Positions 26,656 through 35,284 of a stretch of 40,977 nucleotides of DNA are shown piece by piece. Numbering within the stretch: the first letter of the stretch is position 1; each line of letters opens with the position of its first letter. Source of the stretch: Xenococcus sp. PCC 7305 (GTDB lineage: Bacteria > Cyanobacteriota > Cyanobacteriia > Cyanobacteriales > Xenococcaceae); NCBI RefSeq assembly GCF_000332055.1, contig NZ_ALVZ01000180.1, positions 1-40,977 of the forward strand, read 5' to 3'. Below the pieces are notes generated by a model that did not search any database, was not told the DNA's origin, and worked only from the letters and a program-made list of their open reading frames with translations. A program made the translations under genes and the position numbers.

Positions 26656-28035
26656 ATGAATAATAAATGCCTAAAAACTCTACAGATACTAGGATTATTT
26701 GGTTCTCAAGATATTAGCTTAGATTTTCATTCAAGATTTAATATTCTATTTGGAGTTAATGGTTGTGGCAAAACAACCATCTTACATATTATTGTGAACG
26801 CATTAAGCTCTGATTATGAACGATTTTTGTATATTGATTTTTTTGCAATAAATATAGAGTTGTCAAATGGAGAGAGTATCAAATTGCGTAAAGATAAACG
26901 GGAGGATAATTGTGTTCTAGTATATATAAATAATCAAAGAAACCCAATAAGAATATCAAAAAATGATAAAGAAAAAATAATTGAATATCCTCCTTTATCT
27001 GAAGTGTCTTACATACCTGCTTTCAGAAGCATGATTGAGGGCTGGTATTTAATAAATAAAGACAAAGAAAATAATTTAGTCAACAGTCATCCTAGCTCAT
27101 ACTATACATATCTAGCTAGAAAAATGTATGGGGATTTAGTTCCGAGTGTTGATTATACATCTATTACGGAAATCGAAGAAAAACTAAATCATGAAATAAG
27201 GAAAATACTTGATGACATAGCCAAGTCTGAAATCAAATTATTTGTTGATGCTTTTCAAGACGTTTATAAATTCAATCTGATTCCAGAGAAAAATAAAAAC
27301 TCAAAAGATCCCAAGCAGCTCCTGGAACATATTGAGGATGAAGTAAATAAATATATCCGAAAAAATAATAATTATCCTATCCAAGAAAATTCAATTATAA
27401 ATAAAATATCTCAGAGTAATTTTTTTAATATTTTAGAGTTAAAAAACACTAATGAGATAAATTATTTTATTATTAATAATCTTAATTTATACAAAGATCT
27501 ACTATTAAATCTTAGTAGAATAAAAGAAGAGTACTTTGCACCTATAAATAAATATTTTGATGCTGTTAATGTTTTTTTAAATGACAAAAAGTTAGAAATT
27601 TATAAGTATCCTAATGCTAATAATTCCCTAGTGAAAATACATTCCAAATCGGGAAATTATTTAAATGGACTCAAATCCTTATCTTCTGGAGAGAGACAGG
27701 TCGCAACAATTTTATATTTTGCTACAAATATCGCTAATAAAAATTTAATTCTTATTGATGAACCAGAGATATCGCTTCACATTGATTGGCAGAATGATTT
27801 ATTGCAAAATATTTGTGAATTAATAAAAGATAATAATATGCAAATCATTATTTGCACTCATTCGCCTGAGATCAATCTAGATAATGTCGATGATGATGAT
27901 AATGATTATTGGCAAGAAGTAAAACCAATTCAGTCCGATCCCACAAAATGGAAAGAAGAATTTGAAGAAGAATTTGAAGAAGAATTTGAAGAAGATTCTG
28001 AAGAAGAAGAGTTTTCAGAAGGAGAGGAAGACTAA
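26656..28035 (+). CDS. ABC-type ATPase of AAA_15/OLD class, PARIS AriA-like
   Basis: A protein of 459 residues from the ATG at 26656; an earlier GTG at 26485 lies within csm5 and gives a non-conserved extension. Walker A FGVNGCGKTT (33-41 core), a helical middle segment, signature LSSGERQ, Walker B LILIDEPEIS and the switch ICTHSPEI define an ABC-type defence ATPase. A 26-residue acidic tail, built from EEFEE repeats, ends it. The next gene encodes a DUF4435 protein, the pairing of PARIS, where AriA holds the toxin AriB until triggered. Its place between csm5 and cas6 is odd. It is visibly more AT-rich than the csm genes, suggesting separate acquisition. Confidence 0.75.
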   Translation: MNNKCLKTLQILGLFGSQDISLDFHSRFNILFGVNGCGKTTILHIIVNALSSDYERFLYIDFFAINIELSNGESIKLRKDKREDNCVLVYINNQRNPIRISKNDKEKIIEYPPLSEVSYIPAFRSMIEGWYLINKDKENNLVNSHPSSYYTYLARKMYGDLVPSVDYTSITEIEEKLNHEIRKILDDIAKSEIKLFVDAFQDVYKFNLIPEKNKNSKDPKQLLEHIEDEVNKYIRKNNNYPIQENSIINKISQSNFFNILELKNTNEINYFIINNLNLYKDLLLNLSRIKEEYFAPINKYFDAVNVFLNDKKLEIYKYPNANNSLVKIHSKSGNYLNGLKSLSSGERQVATILYFATNIANKNLILIDEPEISLHIDWQNDLLQNICELIKDNNMQIIICTHSPEINLDNVDDDDNDYWQEVKPIQSDPTKWKEEFEEEFEEEFEEDSEEEEFSEGEED

Positions 28036-28108
28036 TTATAAAACACTGGCATTTAAGATTATGAAAATATTAAAAGTCAATTTTAGCAACAATTAGAATA
28101 TTTAAAAA

Positions 28109-29203
28109 ATGAATAAATTACTAAGGAATACAGATAGCTTTATCAGAAAAGTTCGAATGTCAAACATGAAATATTTATTAGTAGAAGGTGAGAGTGATTC
28201 CAAAATACTTAAGCAATTATTGAAGAGATTTAGAGATAATAATCTTATAAAAAAAGATAAAGTCGAAGTACAATCAGCTCAATATATCAAATCAAATAAA
28301 GATACTATTCAGGGCAATAGACATAAAGTTGAGTATATTAGCAAAAACATAAATAAGGAAAATTTTGCTTACAGATTCGTAGGGTTTGTCGATCGTGAAT
28401 TTAGAGATTTTCTGATTGACAAAACTATTCGAGATATTATAAGTTCCCACAAAGTTTCTTCTAGACTAGTATGGTCTAGAGGTCATTCAATTGAAAATTA
28501 TTTTTTCGATCAAGATGTTTTGAAGTTATATTGTGCCAACGCTTCATTTAAGCTTGACTATTATGAGTTAATTGAAGAGAGATTTCAGTTTTTATACTTG
28601 TCAATCTTAAATTTATCTACAATATTATCTTTGTTAGCCAAGGAATTGAACGAGAAATACGAACTTAGTTTTGAGGAAATAGAGAATTCAATTAGTTTTG
28701 AATTCTTAGAAATTGAAAATAATCAGATAATTATAAAGATTGATGAATGGCTAGAGCGTCTAAAAAATAAGATAAAAAATAAAATTGAATCAACTGACAT
28801 TTCCAGTGAAGATTTTTTAAAAGAGACAAGGATAATTTACAATGATATTTGCAGTATTGTATCTCTAACTGAAGATCCTGATACAAAAAAATTTATTTGT
28901 CACGGTCATCTAGGTCTGCATTGTGTAATTGAAGCATACAAAAAATGCCTAATTGTAGTTTCTGAGGAAGCAATTAAAAATCAAATTGAGCAAATTAATG
29001 AAAATGTTACCAATTCAAAAAGAAGAAAAAAAGACAAAAAAATACAAGAGTTGATTAATTTTAGTAAAGATTATACTAAAAGCTTGATACATTTAGGATG
29101 GCTCGACACCATACAGAGAAAGAGTGACTTAACTAATAATAGTGAAAGCTCAAACATTTTCCCTTTAGAGATATTAAGGCTTCTTGACTTAATTAATATC
29201 TAG
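28109..29203 (+). CDS. DUF4435/TOPRIM protein, PARIS AriB-like
   Basis: A protein of 364 residues. YLLVEGESDSKIL (VEGESD at 25-30) and FVDREF (about 93-98) are the two acidic TOPRIM blocks, and RGHSIENYFFD (124-134) is the hallmark SIENY motif of DUF4435. A helical, lysine-rich C-terminal half follows. In PARIS, AriB is a nuclease toxin released from the ATPase after an anti-restriction protein is sensed; it cuts tRNA. Whether this longer protein does the same is unknown. It starts 73 bp after the ATPase stop and is as AT-rich as its partner. Confidence 0.7.
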   Translation: MNKLLRNTDSFIRKVRMSNMKYLLVEGESDSKILKQLLKRFRDNNLIKKDKVEVQSAQYIKSNKDTIQGNRHKVEYISKNINKENFAYRFVGFVDREFRDFLIDKTIRDIISSHKVSSRLVWSRGHSIENYFFDQDVLKLYCANASFKLDYYELIEERFQFLYLSILNLSTILSLLAKELNEKYELSFEEIENSISFEFLEIENNQIIIKIDEWLERLKNKIKNKIESTDISSEDFLKETRIIYNDICSIVSLTEDPDTKKFICHGHLGLHCVIEAYKKCLIVVSEEAIKNQIEQINENVTNSKRRKKDKKIQELINFSKDYTKSLIHLGWLDTIQRKSDLTNNSESSNIFPLEILRLLDLINI

Positions 29204-29220
29204 TTTTTTGAAAAATTACG

Positions 29221-29994
29221 ATGCTTATGCTAATCCGCTCTACTTGGAAATTGGCCACTAATGAGGTTGCCGTTATCCCTCGTTCTTATTGCCTAGAATT
29301 AGTCAAACAACTACACCAACAAATGGGCCTAGAAATTGGTACAGAAAAAATACCTACTACTACTTTTTCGGGCTTGGTGGGATATTATACTAGTTCTCAA
29401 GATTTCTATAATTTTCTGCCAGATGAAGTCTATCAATTATCATTATCAGGATTAACCGAAACTAGTAGTAAGGCGATCGCAGATCTTGATTTATCCAATT
29501 CTTTAGAATTTCTTGGCGCCAAATTTAACGTAATTAATCGAGAAGATTGCATCACCAGTTACGAAAAACTTTATACAGAGTTAGTTGCCGAAGAACCAGA
29601 AACGATTAGACAATTTAGTTTAAACTTTGCCACTCCTACTAGTTTTTCTTCCCAAGGTAGTCATTTACCTTTACCCATTCCCAGCTTAATGTTTCACAGT
29701 TGGCTAAAAAAATGGAATCATTTTGCGTCAATATATTTAGGTGGGGATGAGTTGGTTAATTATCTGAGTCAAGCCGTAAAATTTAAGCGTCATCGTTTAC
29801 AAACTCGTAATTTTCAAGTACATCGAGGTTACGTTACAGGGTTTACTGGCAATGTAGTATTGCAACTTCCTTTTCGAGTTGAACCTTTACTGGCTAATGT
29901 TACTGATTTATTGGTTAATTATGCTGAATTTTCTGGGACAGGAATGAAAACTCGCCTAGGAATGGGACAAACTTTAGTTCATAAAGATAGCTAA
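29221..29994 (+). CDS. cas6: Cas6, pre-crRNA endoribonuclease
   Basis: A protein of 257 residues. RAMP fold: FSLNFATPTSFSSQGSHLPLPIPSLMFHSWLKKWN in the middle, RGYVTGFTGNVVLQL, and the C-terminal Gly-rich loop FSGTGMKTRLGMGQT. It cuts the array transcript within repeats. It is 17 bp after the DUF4435 gene and closes the csm operon. It lacks the C-terminal HTH found on the second Cas6 (37375). Which of the two arrays it serves cannot be told from sequence. Confidence 0.93.
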   Translation: MLMLIRSTWKLATNEVAVIPRSYCLELVKQLHQQMGLEIGTEKIPTTTFSGLVGYYTSSQDFYNFLPDEVYQLSLSGLTETSSKAIADLDLSNSLEFLGAKFNVINREDCITSYEKLYTELVAEEPETIRQFSLNFATPTSFSSQGSHLPLPIPSLMFHSWLKKWNHFASIYLGGDELVNYLSQAVKFKRHRLQTRNFQVHRGYVTGFTGNVVLQLPFRVEPLLANVTDLLVNYAEFSGTGMKTRLGMGQTLVHKDS

Positions 29995-30040
29995 TTACAA
30001 TTAAAAAGCGTATAAAGTTAGTGGATTTCCATGCTATTTA

Positions 30041-30910
30041 TTAATTGTTAGCAAACCAACTCAGCAAATCATCACGATTAGAAAAATCCAATAAAGCTTC
30101 TCCCAAAGCTTCTAGCTCTTCTACTGATAATCTATTAATTCGAACTTCATCTTCTGCTTCAATGTCACCAATACGATATTTTAATAAACGCGAAACAAGG
30201 TGAGCTTGACCTTCTTGTCGCCCTTCTTGTCGTCCTTCTTGTCGTCCTCGTTGTAATCCTTGCTCTAGACCCTCTTTAACTCCTTTGTCCTTAATGTCCT
30301 GATAAATAACAGATTCTTGCATAATTTCCTCCCGTAAAACTTGCTGAATCACTTCCTTCTTTAATACTAAACCACCTAAAATTGAAGTCGCTGCTATGAT
30401 ATTACTTTGCTCTCTTCTATCTTCAAGTTTATCAATTGCAGAACGAATGTCCCGTAAAGTTTGAGTGCGATCGCCTGTTTTGCCCAATACTGCCAAAGGT
30501 AACAAACCTCGATACTTCAGCAAATCTGCTGTTGGTTGTTCCCACAGCCTAATCACCTCAAACTCATGACGCATCCCAGAAATTGTGAAGACATTTTGCT
30601 GTGCTAATTCCGAACTGGTAGATTTTAAGTAAATTACAATTTGTCGCATTTGTTTATTTGGATAGCGACGATGAACTCGTAATCTGTAATCAGCCATGCG
30701 AAAAGGAATCGCTTCATCAGTTTGAGTTTGGAATTCCAGATGTAAAACAAATTCAGCAGATTGAAGCAAAATTAGAGCATCAGCACGAATTGGTTCCAAT
30801 GATAATTCCTTCGGACTTAACGTAGTTAATTCCTGAGCTTCGCCCAGAACCCAGCGCGCAAAATCACTAGAGAAGTTCTCTGCCAAAAATTTACACACAT
30901 TGTCATACAT
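30041..30910 (-). CDS. Rpn-family PD-(D/E)XK nuclease with DUF4351 C-terminus
   Basis: A protein of 289 residues. The nuclease core has RADALILLQSAEFVLHLEFQT (Asp and E-x-Q) and RQIVIYLKST. A linker of tandem GRQEGRQEGRQEG repeats follows, then a DUF4351-type end (INRLSVEELEALGEALLDFSNRDDLLSWF). The family includes recombination-promoting nucleases and is widespread in cyanobacteria. It is convergent with cas6. A partial, interrupted copy lies at 35285-35693 before the second array. Confidence 0.85.
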   Translation of the reverse strand: MYDNVCKFLAENFSSDFARWVLGEAQELTTLSPKELSLEPIRADALILLQSAEFVLHLEFQTQTDEAIPFRMADYRLRVHRRYPNKQMRQIVIYLKSTSSELAQQNVFTISGMRHEFEVIRLWEQPTADLLKYRGLLPLAVLGKTGDRTQTLRDIRSAIDKLEDRREQSNIIAATSILGGLVLKKEVIQQVLREEIMQESVIYQDIKDKGVKEGLEQGLQRGRQEGRQEGRQEGQAHLVSRLLKYRIGDIEAEDEVRINRLSVEELEALGEALLDFSNRDDLLSWFANN

Positions 30911-31028
30911 ACTGAATTAGCTATATAGAGATCGTATTTAAGAAACAGTCAACAATAGATTAACAATATTGAGTTATCCTCATACATTTCTTGCGATCGC
31001 GCAGTGCCAGCTTCGCTGATCGCAGAGC

Positions 31029-31140
31029 ACTAGTGAACGCGGGCGTAAATAAGCTATCTATCAACGAAGAGCAAAAAGCCGATGTATCAAGACTTATTAC
31101 TCATTACTTATTACTCATTACTTCCGCGAAGCGGCACTAG
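31029..31140 (+). repeat. 112-bp dispersed element, copy 1
   Basis: Bounded by ACTAG at both ends (31029-31033 and 31136-31140). It holds a GC-rich left arm (GAACGCGGGCG), the stretch CTTATTACTCATTACTTATT and a GC-rich right arm. A copy in the opposite orientation, also 112 bp, is at 35321-35432. HIP1-rich small repeats surround it (30992-31029 and 31141-31190). The rest of the gap 30911-31198 holds nothing else I recognise. Confidence 0.7.
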
Positions 31141-31198
31141 CCTCTGGCTGATCACGCAGTTCCAGCCTTTGGCCGATCGCCAAAGCCATCTTTACTAA

Positions 31199-31396
31199 AA
31201 GTGGTTTGACGGAATAGGAGAATATAAGATAGATTTCGGTGCTGGATATCGGATTTATCTTGCTCAACAAGGTAAGCAGCTTATCATCTTATTTGGTGGC
31301 GGAACAAAAAAGAATCAACAATCTGATATTAAAAAAGCTAAGAAACTATACCAAGAATATAAAGAACGAAAAAAGAAAACTAACAAAAAGAAATAA
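31199..31396 (+). pseudogene. HigB/RelE-type toxin, 5'-truncated remnant
   Basis: The frame gives KWFDGIGEYKIDFGAGYRIY then LAQQGKQLIILFGGGTKKNQ and a lysine-rich end, which matches the C-terminal two thirds of RelE/HigB addiction-module killer proteins. A stop at 31196 and the repeat sequence just upstream (31141-31190) replace its N-terminus. The antitoxin-like gene begins 5 bp after its stop, in the usual toxin-antitoxin order. It probably became inactive through repeat insertion or deletion. Confidence 0.65.
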
Positions 31397-31401
31397 TTAT
31401 C

Positions 31402-31728
31402 ATGGAATTAACAAGAGACTTTAACGAGACAGTTAGCAAAAGAGTAAGCCGAGATCCGGAGTTTGCACAGGCTTTGCTAAACGAAGCCACTTCACTTTTC
31501 TTAAATGGGGAACCAGAAACTGCAAGATTAATTTTAAGAGATTTGGTCAATTCCACTATCGGCTTTGAAGAACTTGCAATTCAAACGGCTAAGCCAAGTA
31601 AAAGTCTTCACAGAATGCTATCGGCAAAAGGAAATCCTACAATGGATAATCTAACTGCTATTTATAGAGTTCTTTGTCAAACACTAAATGTAAATATAGG
31701 TATTCAAATAATGCCTTGTTCCTCCTAA
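31402..31728 (+). CDS. HigA-like antitoxin, XRE-type HTH
   Basis: A protein of 108 residues. FAQALLNEATSLFLNGEPETARLILRDLVN is the N-terminal helix pair of addiction-module antidotes, followed by an HTH (FEELAIQTAKPSKSLHRMLS) and NPTMDNLTAIYRVLCQTLN. It follows the broken toxin at 31396, so it is now an orphan antitoxin; such orphans can still give protection from related toxins. Confidence 0.75.
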   Translation: MELTRDFNETVSKRVSRDPEFAQALLNEATSLFLNGEPETARLILRDLVNSTIGFEELAIQTAKPSKSLHRMLSAKGNPTMDNLTAIYRVLCQTLNVNIGIQIMPCSS

Positions 31729-31908
31729 GACTTAAGTGAGATGGAAAAGATGGATCTAGTGCCGCTACGTCGAAGTCAAGAGTCAAAAGTCTTTTGTCAC
31801 AAGGATCTCAATCTTTTTGACTAGGTATTGTACTTGCGATCAGCTTTACGGGGCAGGAAGCGCCAGCCTTTGGCCGATCGCCGAAGCAATTTTTACTCAT
31901 AACAGCGG

Positions 31909-32289
31909 TTTTTGCTGTATGTTGTTCTCAGTTACGGTAATTCATGATCTTCTAAATACAGTTTCCGAGATTTCTAGAATATTAAAAAATATATAGAATG
32001 GAGGCCAAGCCTATTATTTTTGATAATATACGGGTTATCTGAACCATGACAATTGAATAAAGTTAACACTCAAGTTTCCCAGCATTTAATAACAGTATTC
32101 GGGGGATAGCAACAATCGCTGAAAACCCTATGATTTCGTTGAACCCCGTCGATGCCAGTTCTGGTAAAGGGTTGAGTCCCGATGAGGGTTCGCTTATTGC
32201 AATTAATTACTAATTATTTGCCAGTACAAATGTATCCCGCAAAAAACCGTTCAGAAGCCCCTATCTGGAAAGAGGGTTCAGAGAGCAGT
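31909..32289 (+). promoter_or_regulatory. CRISPR leader of array 1
   Basis: An AT-rich 380-bp stretch with no gene. It is clearly homologous to 35796-36183: shared blocks include AACAGCGGTTTTTGCTGTA, ATTAAAAAATATATAGAAT, TATTATTTTTGATAATAT and GAACCCCGTCGATGCC. Both end directly at the first repeat of an array, which marks them as leaders (promoter and spacer-integration region). Upstream, 31729-31908 holds only HIP1-rich dispersed repeat pieces. Confidence 0.75.
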
Positions 32290-32921
32290 CTTTTGAAATG
32301 CTCGCCCCGTCAGGGGATGGAAACTTTCATTTATTGTACTGTTATTTTTACAGAAGTTGTCTTTTGAAATGCTCGCCCCGTCAGGGGATGGAAACAAAAT
32401 GTTGGCCTTGGGGTGTTTTACGGAATTCAAGACTTTTGAAATGCTCGCCCCGTCAGGGGATGGAAACTTTCCCCTAATTATTCACGGGGCGTGATTTTAT
32501 GACTGTTTCTTTTGAAATGCTCGCCCCGTCAGGGGATGGAAACACCACAGCTTGGCAAACCATGACCATTCATCATTCTTCAGCCTTTTGAAATGCTCGC
32601 CCCGTCAGGGGATGGAAACGCTCTTCCGTCATACCCTTGCAGGCTTTTTAAGTAAGCTTTTGAGATGCTCGCCCCGTCAGGGGATGGAAACGTACTTCAT
32701 AGTTTAGTTATTAAAGCTAATTGTATTTACTTAATCTTTTGAAATGCTCGCCCCGTCAGGGGATGGAAACTTTTGTTTCTTCTCCGCCCAATATCTTGAC
32801 GACGCTTTCTGCTTTTGAAATGCTCGCCCCGTCAGGGGATGGAAACGCTGTGTATCCTTGCTCATTCTGGTAGACACCGACACTTCCTTTCAATACACTT
32901 TCCCTGCAAAGGGATGAAAAC
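32290..32921 (+). CRISPR. CRISPR array 1 (8 repeats plus degenerate terminal repeat)
   Basis: A 35-nt repeat beginning CTTTTGAAATGCTC and ending GGGGATGGAAAC, at 32290, 32361, 32433, 32509, 32585, 32657 (one A to G change), 32736 and 32812. A strongly degenerate copy at 32887-32921 (CTTTCAATAC...GGGATGAAAAC) closes it on the side away from the leader. Spacers are 36-44 nt. The palindromic core is CCCC-GTCA-GGGG. The 3' end GATGGAAAC gives the crRNA 5' tag. Transcription is rightward from the leader. Confidence 0.97.
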
Positions 32922-33074
32922 GTTGCATAATCGTAAGTATAAAAACTTCAAAAAGCCTAGGCTTCAGAAAACAAACGCCACAAGGATTACAGCGATCATT
33001 ACAAGGATTACAGCGATCGCCAAAGACTAAGAACTTTGATAATTTATCAACCTGAAACAACATAGTAATCCGTG

Positions 33075-33090
33075 GTTGTCACTTGACAAC
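33075..33090. promoter_or_regulatory. Operator dyad upstream of HicA-like gene
   Basis: GTTGTCACTTGACAAC is a perfect 7-2-7 inverted repeat. It overlaps TTGACA (33083-33088), which has a weak -10 TTAGCA at 17-bp spacing (33106-33111). It fits autorepression by the antitoxin of the pair at 33119-33922. Confidence 0.5.
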
Positions 33091-33118
33091 TACAGGTTTT
33101 CAGTATTAGCATTCGTAT

Positions 33119-33364
33119 GTGTATGGAAAAAAACACCCTAATAAAGAGATTCGGGCTGCTTTAGAAGATGCTGAGCAAAAGGGTTGGCGCATTCTACAAG
33201 GCGGCTCTCATGCCTGGGGAAAAATCTATTGCCCTTACAACAATTCTGACTGTCGATGTGGAGAATTTTGTAAAACCAGCATCTGGAGTACCCCGAAAAA
33301 CCCAACTCATCATGCAAGACAAATACGTCGAGTAGTAGATAACTGTATTTATCAAAACAGATAA
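33119..33364 (+). CDS. HicA-like toxin
   Basis: A protein of 81 residues from a GTG start. EIRAALEDAEQKGWRILQGG followed by SHAWGKIYCP is the HicA pattern (small dsRNA-binding fold with catalytic His in GSHAW). A cysteine-rich stretch CPYNNSDCRCGEFC is added, unlike classic HicA, then STPKNPTHHARQIRRVV. HicA proteins cut mRNA. The gene lies 24 bp before a HicB-like/HTH gene, forming a likely toxin-antitoxin pair. The start lies so near the presumed -10 that the mRNA may be leaderless. Confidence 0.65.
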   Translation: MYGKKHPNKEIRAALEDAEQKGWRILQGGSHAWGKIYCPYNNSDCRCGEFCKTSIWSTPKNPTHHARQIRRVVDNCIYQNR

Positions 33365-33388
33365 CTACTGCCAGGAGGAAACCTTAAA

Positions 33389-33922
33389 ATGCCTGAATAT
33401 GACTTTACTTTGAAATTTAAGCTTCCAGACTTCGATATTGATCCTGATATTTACATTGAAAATTTGTATGAATCTGGTTGTGATGATGCCCTCATTGGGA
33501 CTGGAAAAAAAGGGTATATTGGACTGAACTTCATTCGCGAATCTTCATCAGCATATGAAGCGATCGCCAGTGCCGTGAAAGATGTCAGAAAAGCTATTCC
33601 CCACGCGAGTCTGGTTGAAGCGGCACCCGATTTTGTGGGCATAACAGATGTAGCAAATTTATTGGGATGCACTCGACAAAATATCCAAAAGTTAATCTCA
33701 AAAGATCATTTACACTGTCCATCTGCTATTTACGGAGGGGCACAATCTATCTGGCATTTAGTCGATATTCTTACTTGGCTAGTTGAATATAAAGATTATT
33801 CAATAAAGGAATCCTTGATCGAAATTGCTAAAGCCACCATGAATTTGAACATCGCCCAACAATTTCAAATGTGCGATCGCGATTTGCAAGAAAATTTCAA
33901 AATCTTAGTTACATCAAAATAG
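33389..33922 (+). CDS. HicB-like antitoxin with DNA-binding domain
   Basis: A protein of 177 residues preceded by the good ribosome site AGGAGG. The N-terminal half (YDFTLKFKLPDFDIDPDIYI, GCDDALIGTGKKGYIGLNF, ASAVKDVRKAIPHASLVEAA) is an RNase H-like partial domain, as in antitoxins for HicA-like toxins. An HTH (ITDVANLLGCTRQNIQKLI) follows. It should neutralise the preceding toxin and bind the dyad at 33075-33090. Confidence 0.65.
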   Translation: MPEYDFTLKFKLPDFDIDPDIYIENLYESGCDDALIGTGKKGYIGLNFIRESSSAYEAIASAVKDVRKAIPHASLVEAAPDFVGITDVANLLGCTRQNIQKLISKDHLHCPSAIYGGAQSIWHLVDILTWLVEYKDYSIKESLIEIAKATMNLNIAQQFQMCDRDLQENFKILVTSK

Positions 33923-33956
33923 ATAGGTACTTCGCGCCCCGCGAGGGGATAAAAAA
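33922..33956 (+). CRISPR. Degenerate single CRISPR-like repeat
   Basis: The stretch GCGCCCCGCGAGGGGATAAA within it keeps the CCCC-GG loop-GGGGAT core of the array repeats, with a decayed 5' part and GGAAAC end. Seen alone it would be weak; it gains weight because a clearer relic array sits at the same relative place before the homologous gene at 39557. Confidence 0.3.
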
Positions 33957-34036
33957 GCCTCAGAAATCTAGTACCACAAGAGTTACAGAGATTATCCAAA
34001 AAAGACAGGCGATCGCCAAAAAGTAACCATAACGTA

Positions 34037-34120
34037 GTACAATACAAAAAAACCCAGTCGCGGGCTCGGTGCACCAACACCAGAAAACCCCACTGGGAGT
34101 AACCTACAACAGAGGTCACA
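34037..34120 (+). promoter_or_regulatory. Conserved promoter and 5' leader hairpin, copy 1
   Basis: A -10 box TACAAT (34038-34043) is followed by CCCAGT (34053-34058), an inner stem GGTG/CACC (34068-34071 with 34078-34081), and ACTGGG (34092-34097), then AGAGGTCAC before the ATG. The same elements in the same order, with nearly the same sequence, precede the homologous gene at 39557. It could be a translational or transcriptional control hairpin. Confidence 0.6.
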
Positions 34121-35221
34121 ATGAATATTTTACGTTACGAATTAAATAATATAGAATTCTTCACTATTCAAACAACAGGTGAATCAGGAATGAGTCAATC
34201 TGGTTTAGCAAGGATGTGTGGAGTTACACAAAAAGCTGTTGATAATCTCCTAGAAAGACTTGGTACGAGTTCTTGCCCAGAATTTCTACAATCCCTACAG
34301 GGCAAGGGATTGACACTTAGTACGAGTTATCATGAGTATCATAACGTCACCATCCTCAAAGACTCAGTTTGCGCCCTTATCCTAGAATGGTACGCCTTTG
34401 AATCCCAACGTCCCACCGAAAAAGCCCGACAAGCATTTCGTCAGTTCGCCGCTGTAGGAATTCGCACCTGGATACAAACCTTAACAGGGTGGCAGAACTT
34501 CACCACTTCGCCCATCCCCGAAAAAGAATCAAAACAATCTGTTCGGACAACATATCACCCCCAAACCCTAGAAGATGGAGAACTATCGCCCCTAATCAAA
34601 CAAATCAACTCCCTACAGCATCATCTAAAAATAGCTCTCAAACATCGCCACGCCATTCACAATATTGTCGAAAAACCCGTTGCTGTCGATTTGTCTCTCA
34701 ATCGTGTCGTCCATACCGCAGTTCACGAACAAGCAGCAAAACTGAACCAAGCCCTAATCGCCCTAGAAGCCATCCGAGAACAAGCCCTTGCTTTAGAACT
34801 TCTGACTCAAAAAATCCCCGAATCAGAAAAAATTACCCAGTCATTAAATCAATTGACCAACGTAATTGAACAAATGCGCCAAGAGAATAACCATCTCAAA
34901 AGCATTATTCGACAACAAAAAGCATTACTTCAAAGCCGAAGACAAATCAGCCCCAAATATCAACTAGCAACCACAGAACTAGAAAACTTAGATCAAACTC
35001 TCGCCCCCAGAATCCAAGAAATCACTGCCATTCTAATGAAATCCCAAAAACGCCAAGGTGGAACAAGAGCCATCTCCACTTGCACCAGAAGAGCAGAAAT
35101 TTACGCTCGATACGAAATCGGGCAAAGTCTTGAAGAAATCGCCCAAGCCCTCAATACGCCCTATCAAACCGTTAAAAGCTACGTCAAGCTGACCAGAAAA
35201 GAAATGAAATACAATACGTAA
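34121..35221 (+). CDS. Coiled-coil/HTH protein with Cas6-type C-terminal domain, copy 1
   Basis: A protein of 366 residues of no named function. The N-terminal domain (1-127) starts MNILRYELNNIEFFTIQTTG, has an HTH-like SGLARMCGVTQKAVDNLL and ends RQFAAVGIRTWIQTLTGW, reminiscent of phage antirepressor-type proteins. The middle (about 150-290) is coiled coil. The last 70 residues (QKRQGGTRAISTCTRRAEIY, SLEEIAQALNTPYQTVKSYVKL) form a sigma-region-4-like HTH, homologous to the extension of the second Cas6 (37375). A paralogue lies at 39557. It follows array 1 and a degenerate repeat. A CRISPR-linked regulator is my inference. Confidence 0.7.
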   Translation: MNILRYELNNIEFFTIQTTGESGMSQSGLARMCGVTQKAVDNLLERLGTSSCPEFLQSLQGKGLTLSTSYHEYHNVTILKDSVCALILEWYAFESQRPTEKARQAFRQFAAVGIRTWIQTLTGWQNFTTSPIPEKESKQSVRTTYHPQTLEDGELSPLIKQINSLQHHLKIALKHRHAIHNIVEKPVAVDLSLNRVVHTAVHEQAAKLNQALIALEAIREQALALELLTQKIPESEKITQSLNQLTNVIEQMRQENNHLKSIIRQQKALLQSRRQISPKYQLATTELENLDQTLAPRIQEITAILMKSQKRQGGTRAISTCTRRAEIYARYEIGQSLEEIAQALNTPYQTVKSYVKLTRKEMKYNT

Positions 35222-35284
35222 ACTTAGCAAAAATTTCCAAAAGTCCCGCAGGATTGTAGATCTTAGGGGCTTCCATGCCATTAA

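Noticed and set aside
32130-32200. GTTGAACCCC-type sequence in leader 1 as a tRNA fragment
   Set aside because: No cloverleaf can be drawn, and the same block occurs in leader 2 as part of the shared leader.
32182-33030. Short frames over array 1
   Set aside because: Same reason: repeat and spacer DNA read as protein.
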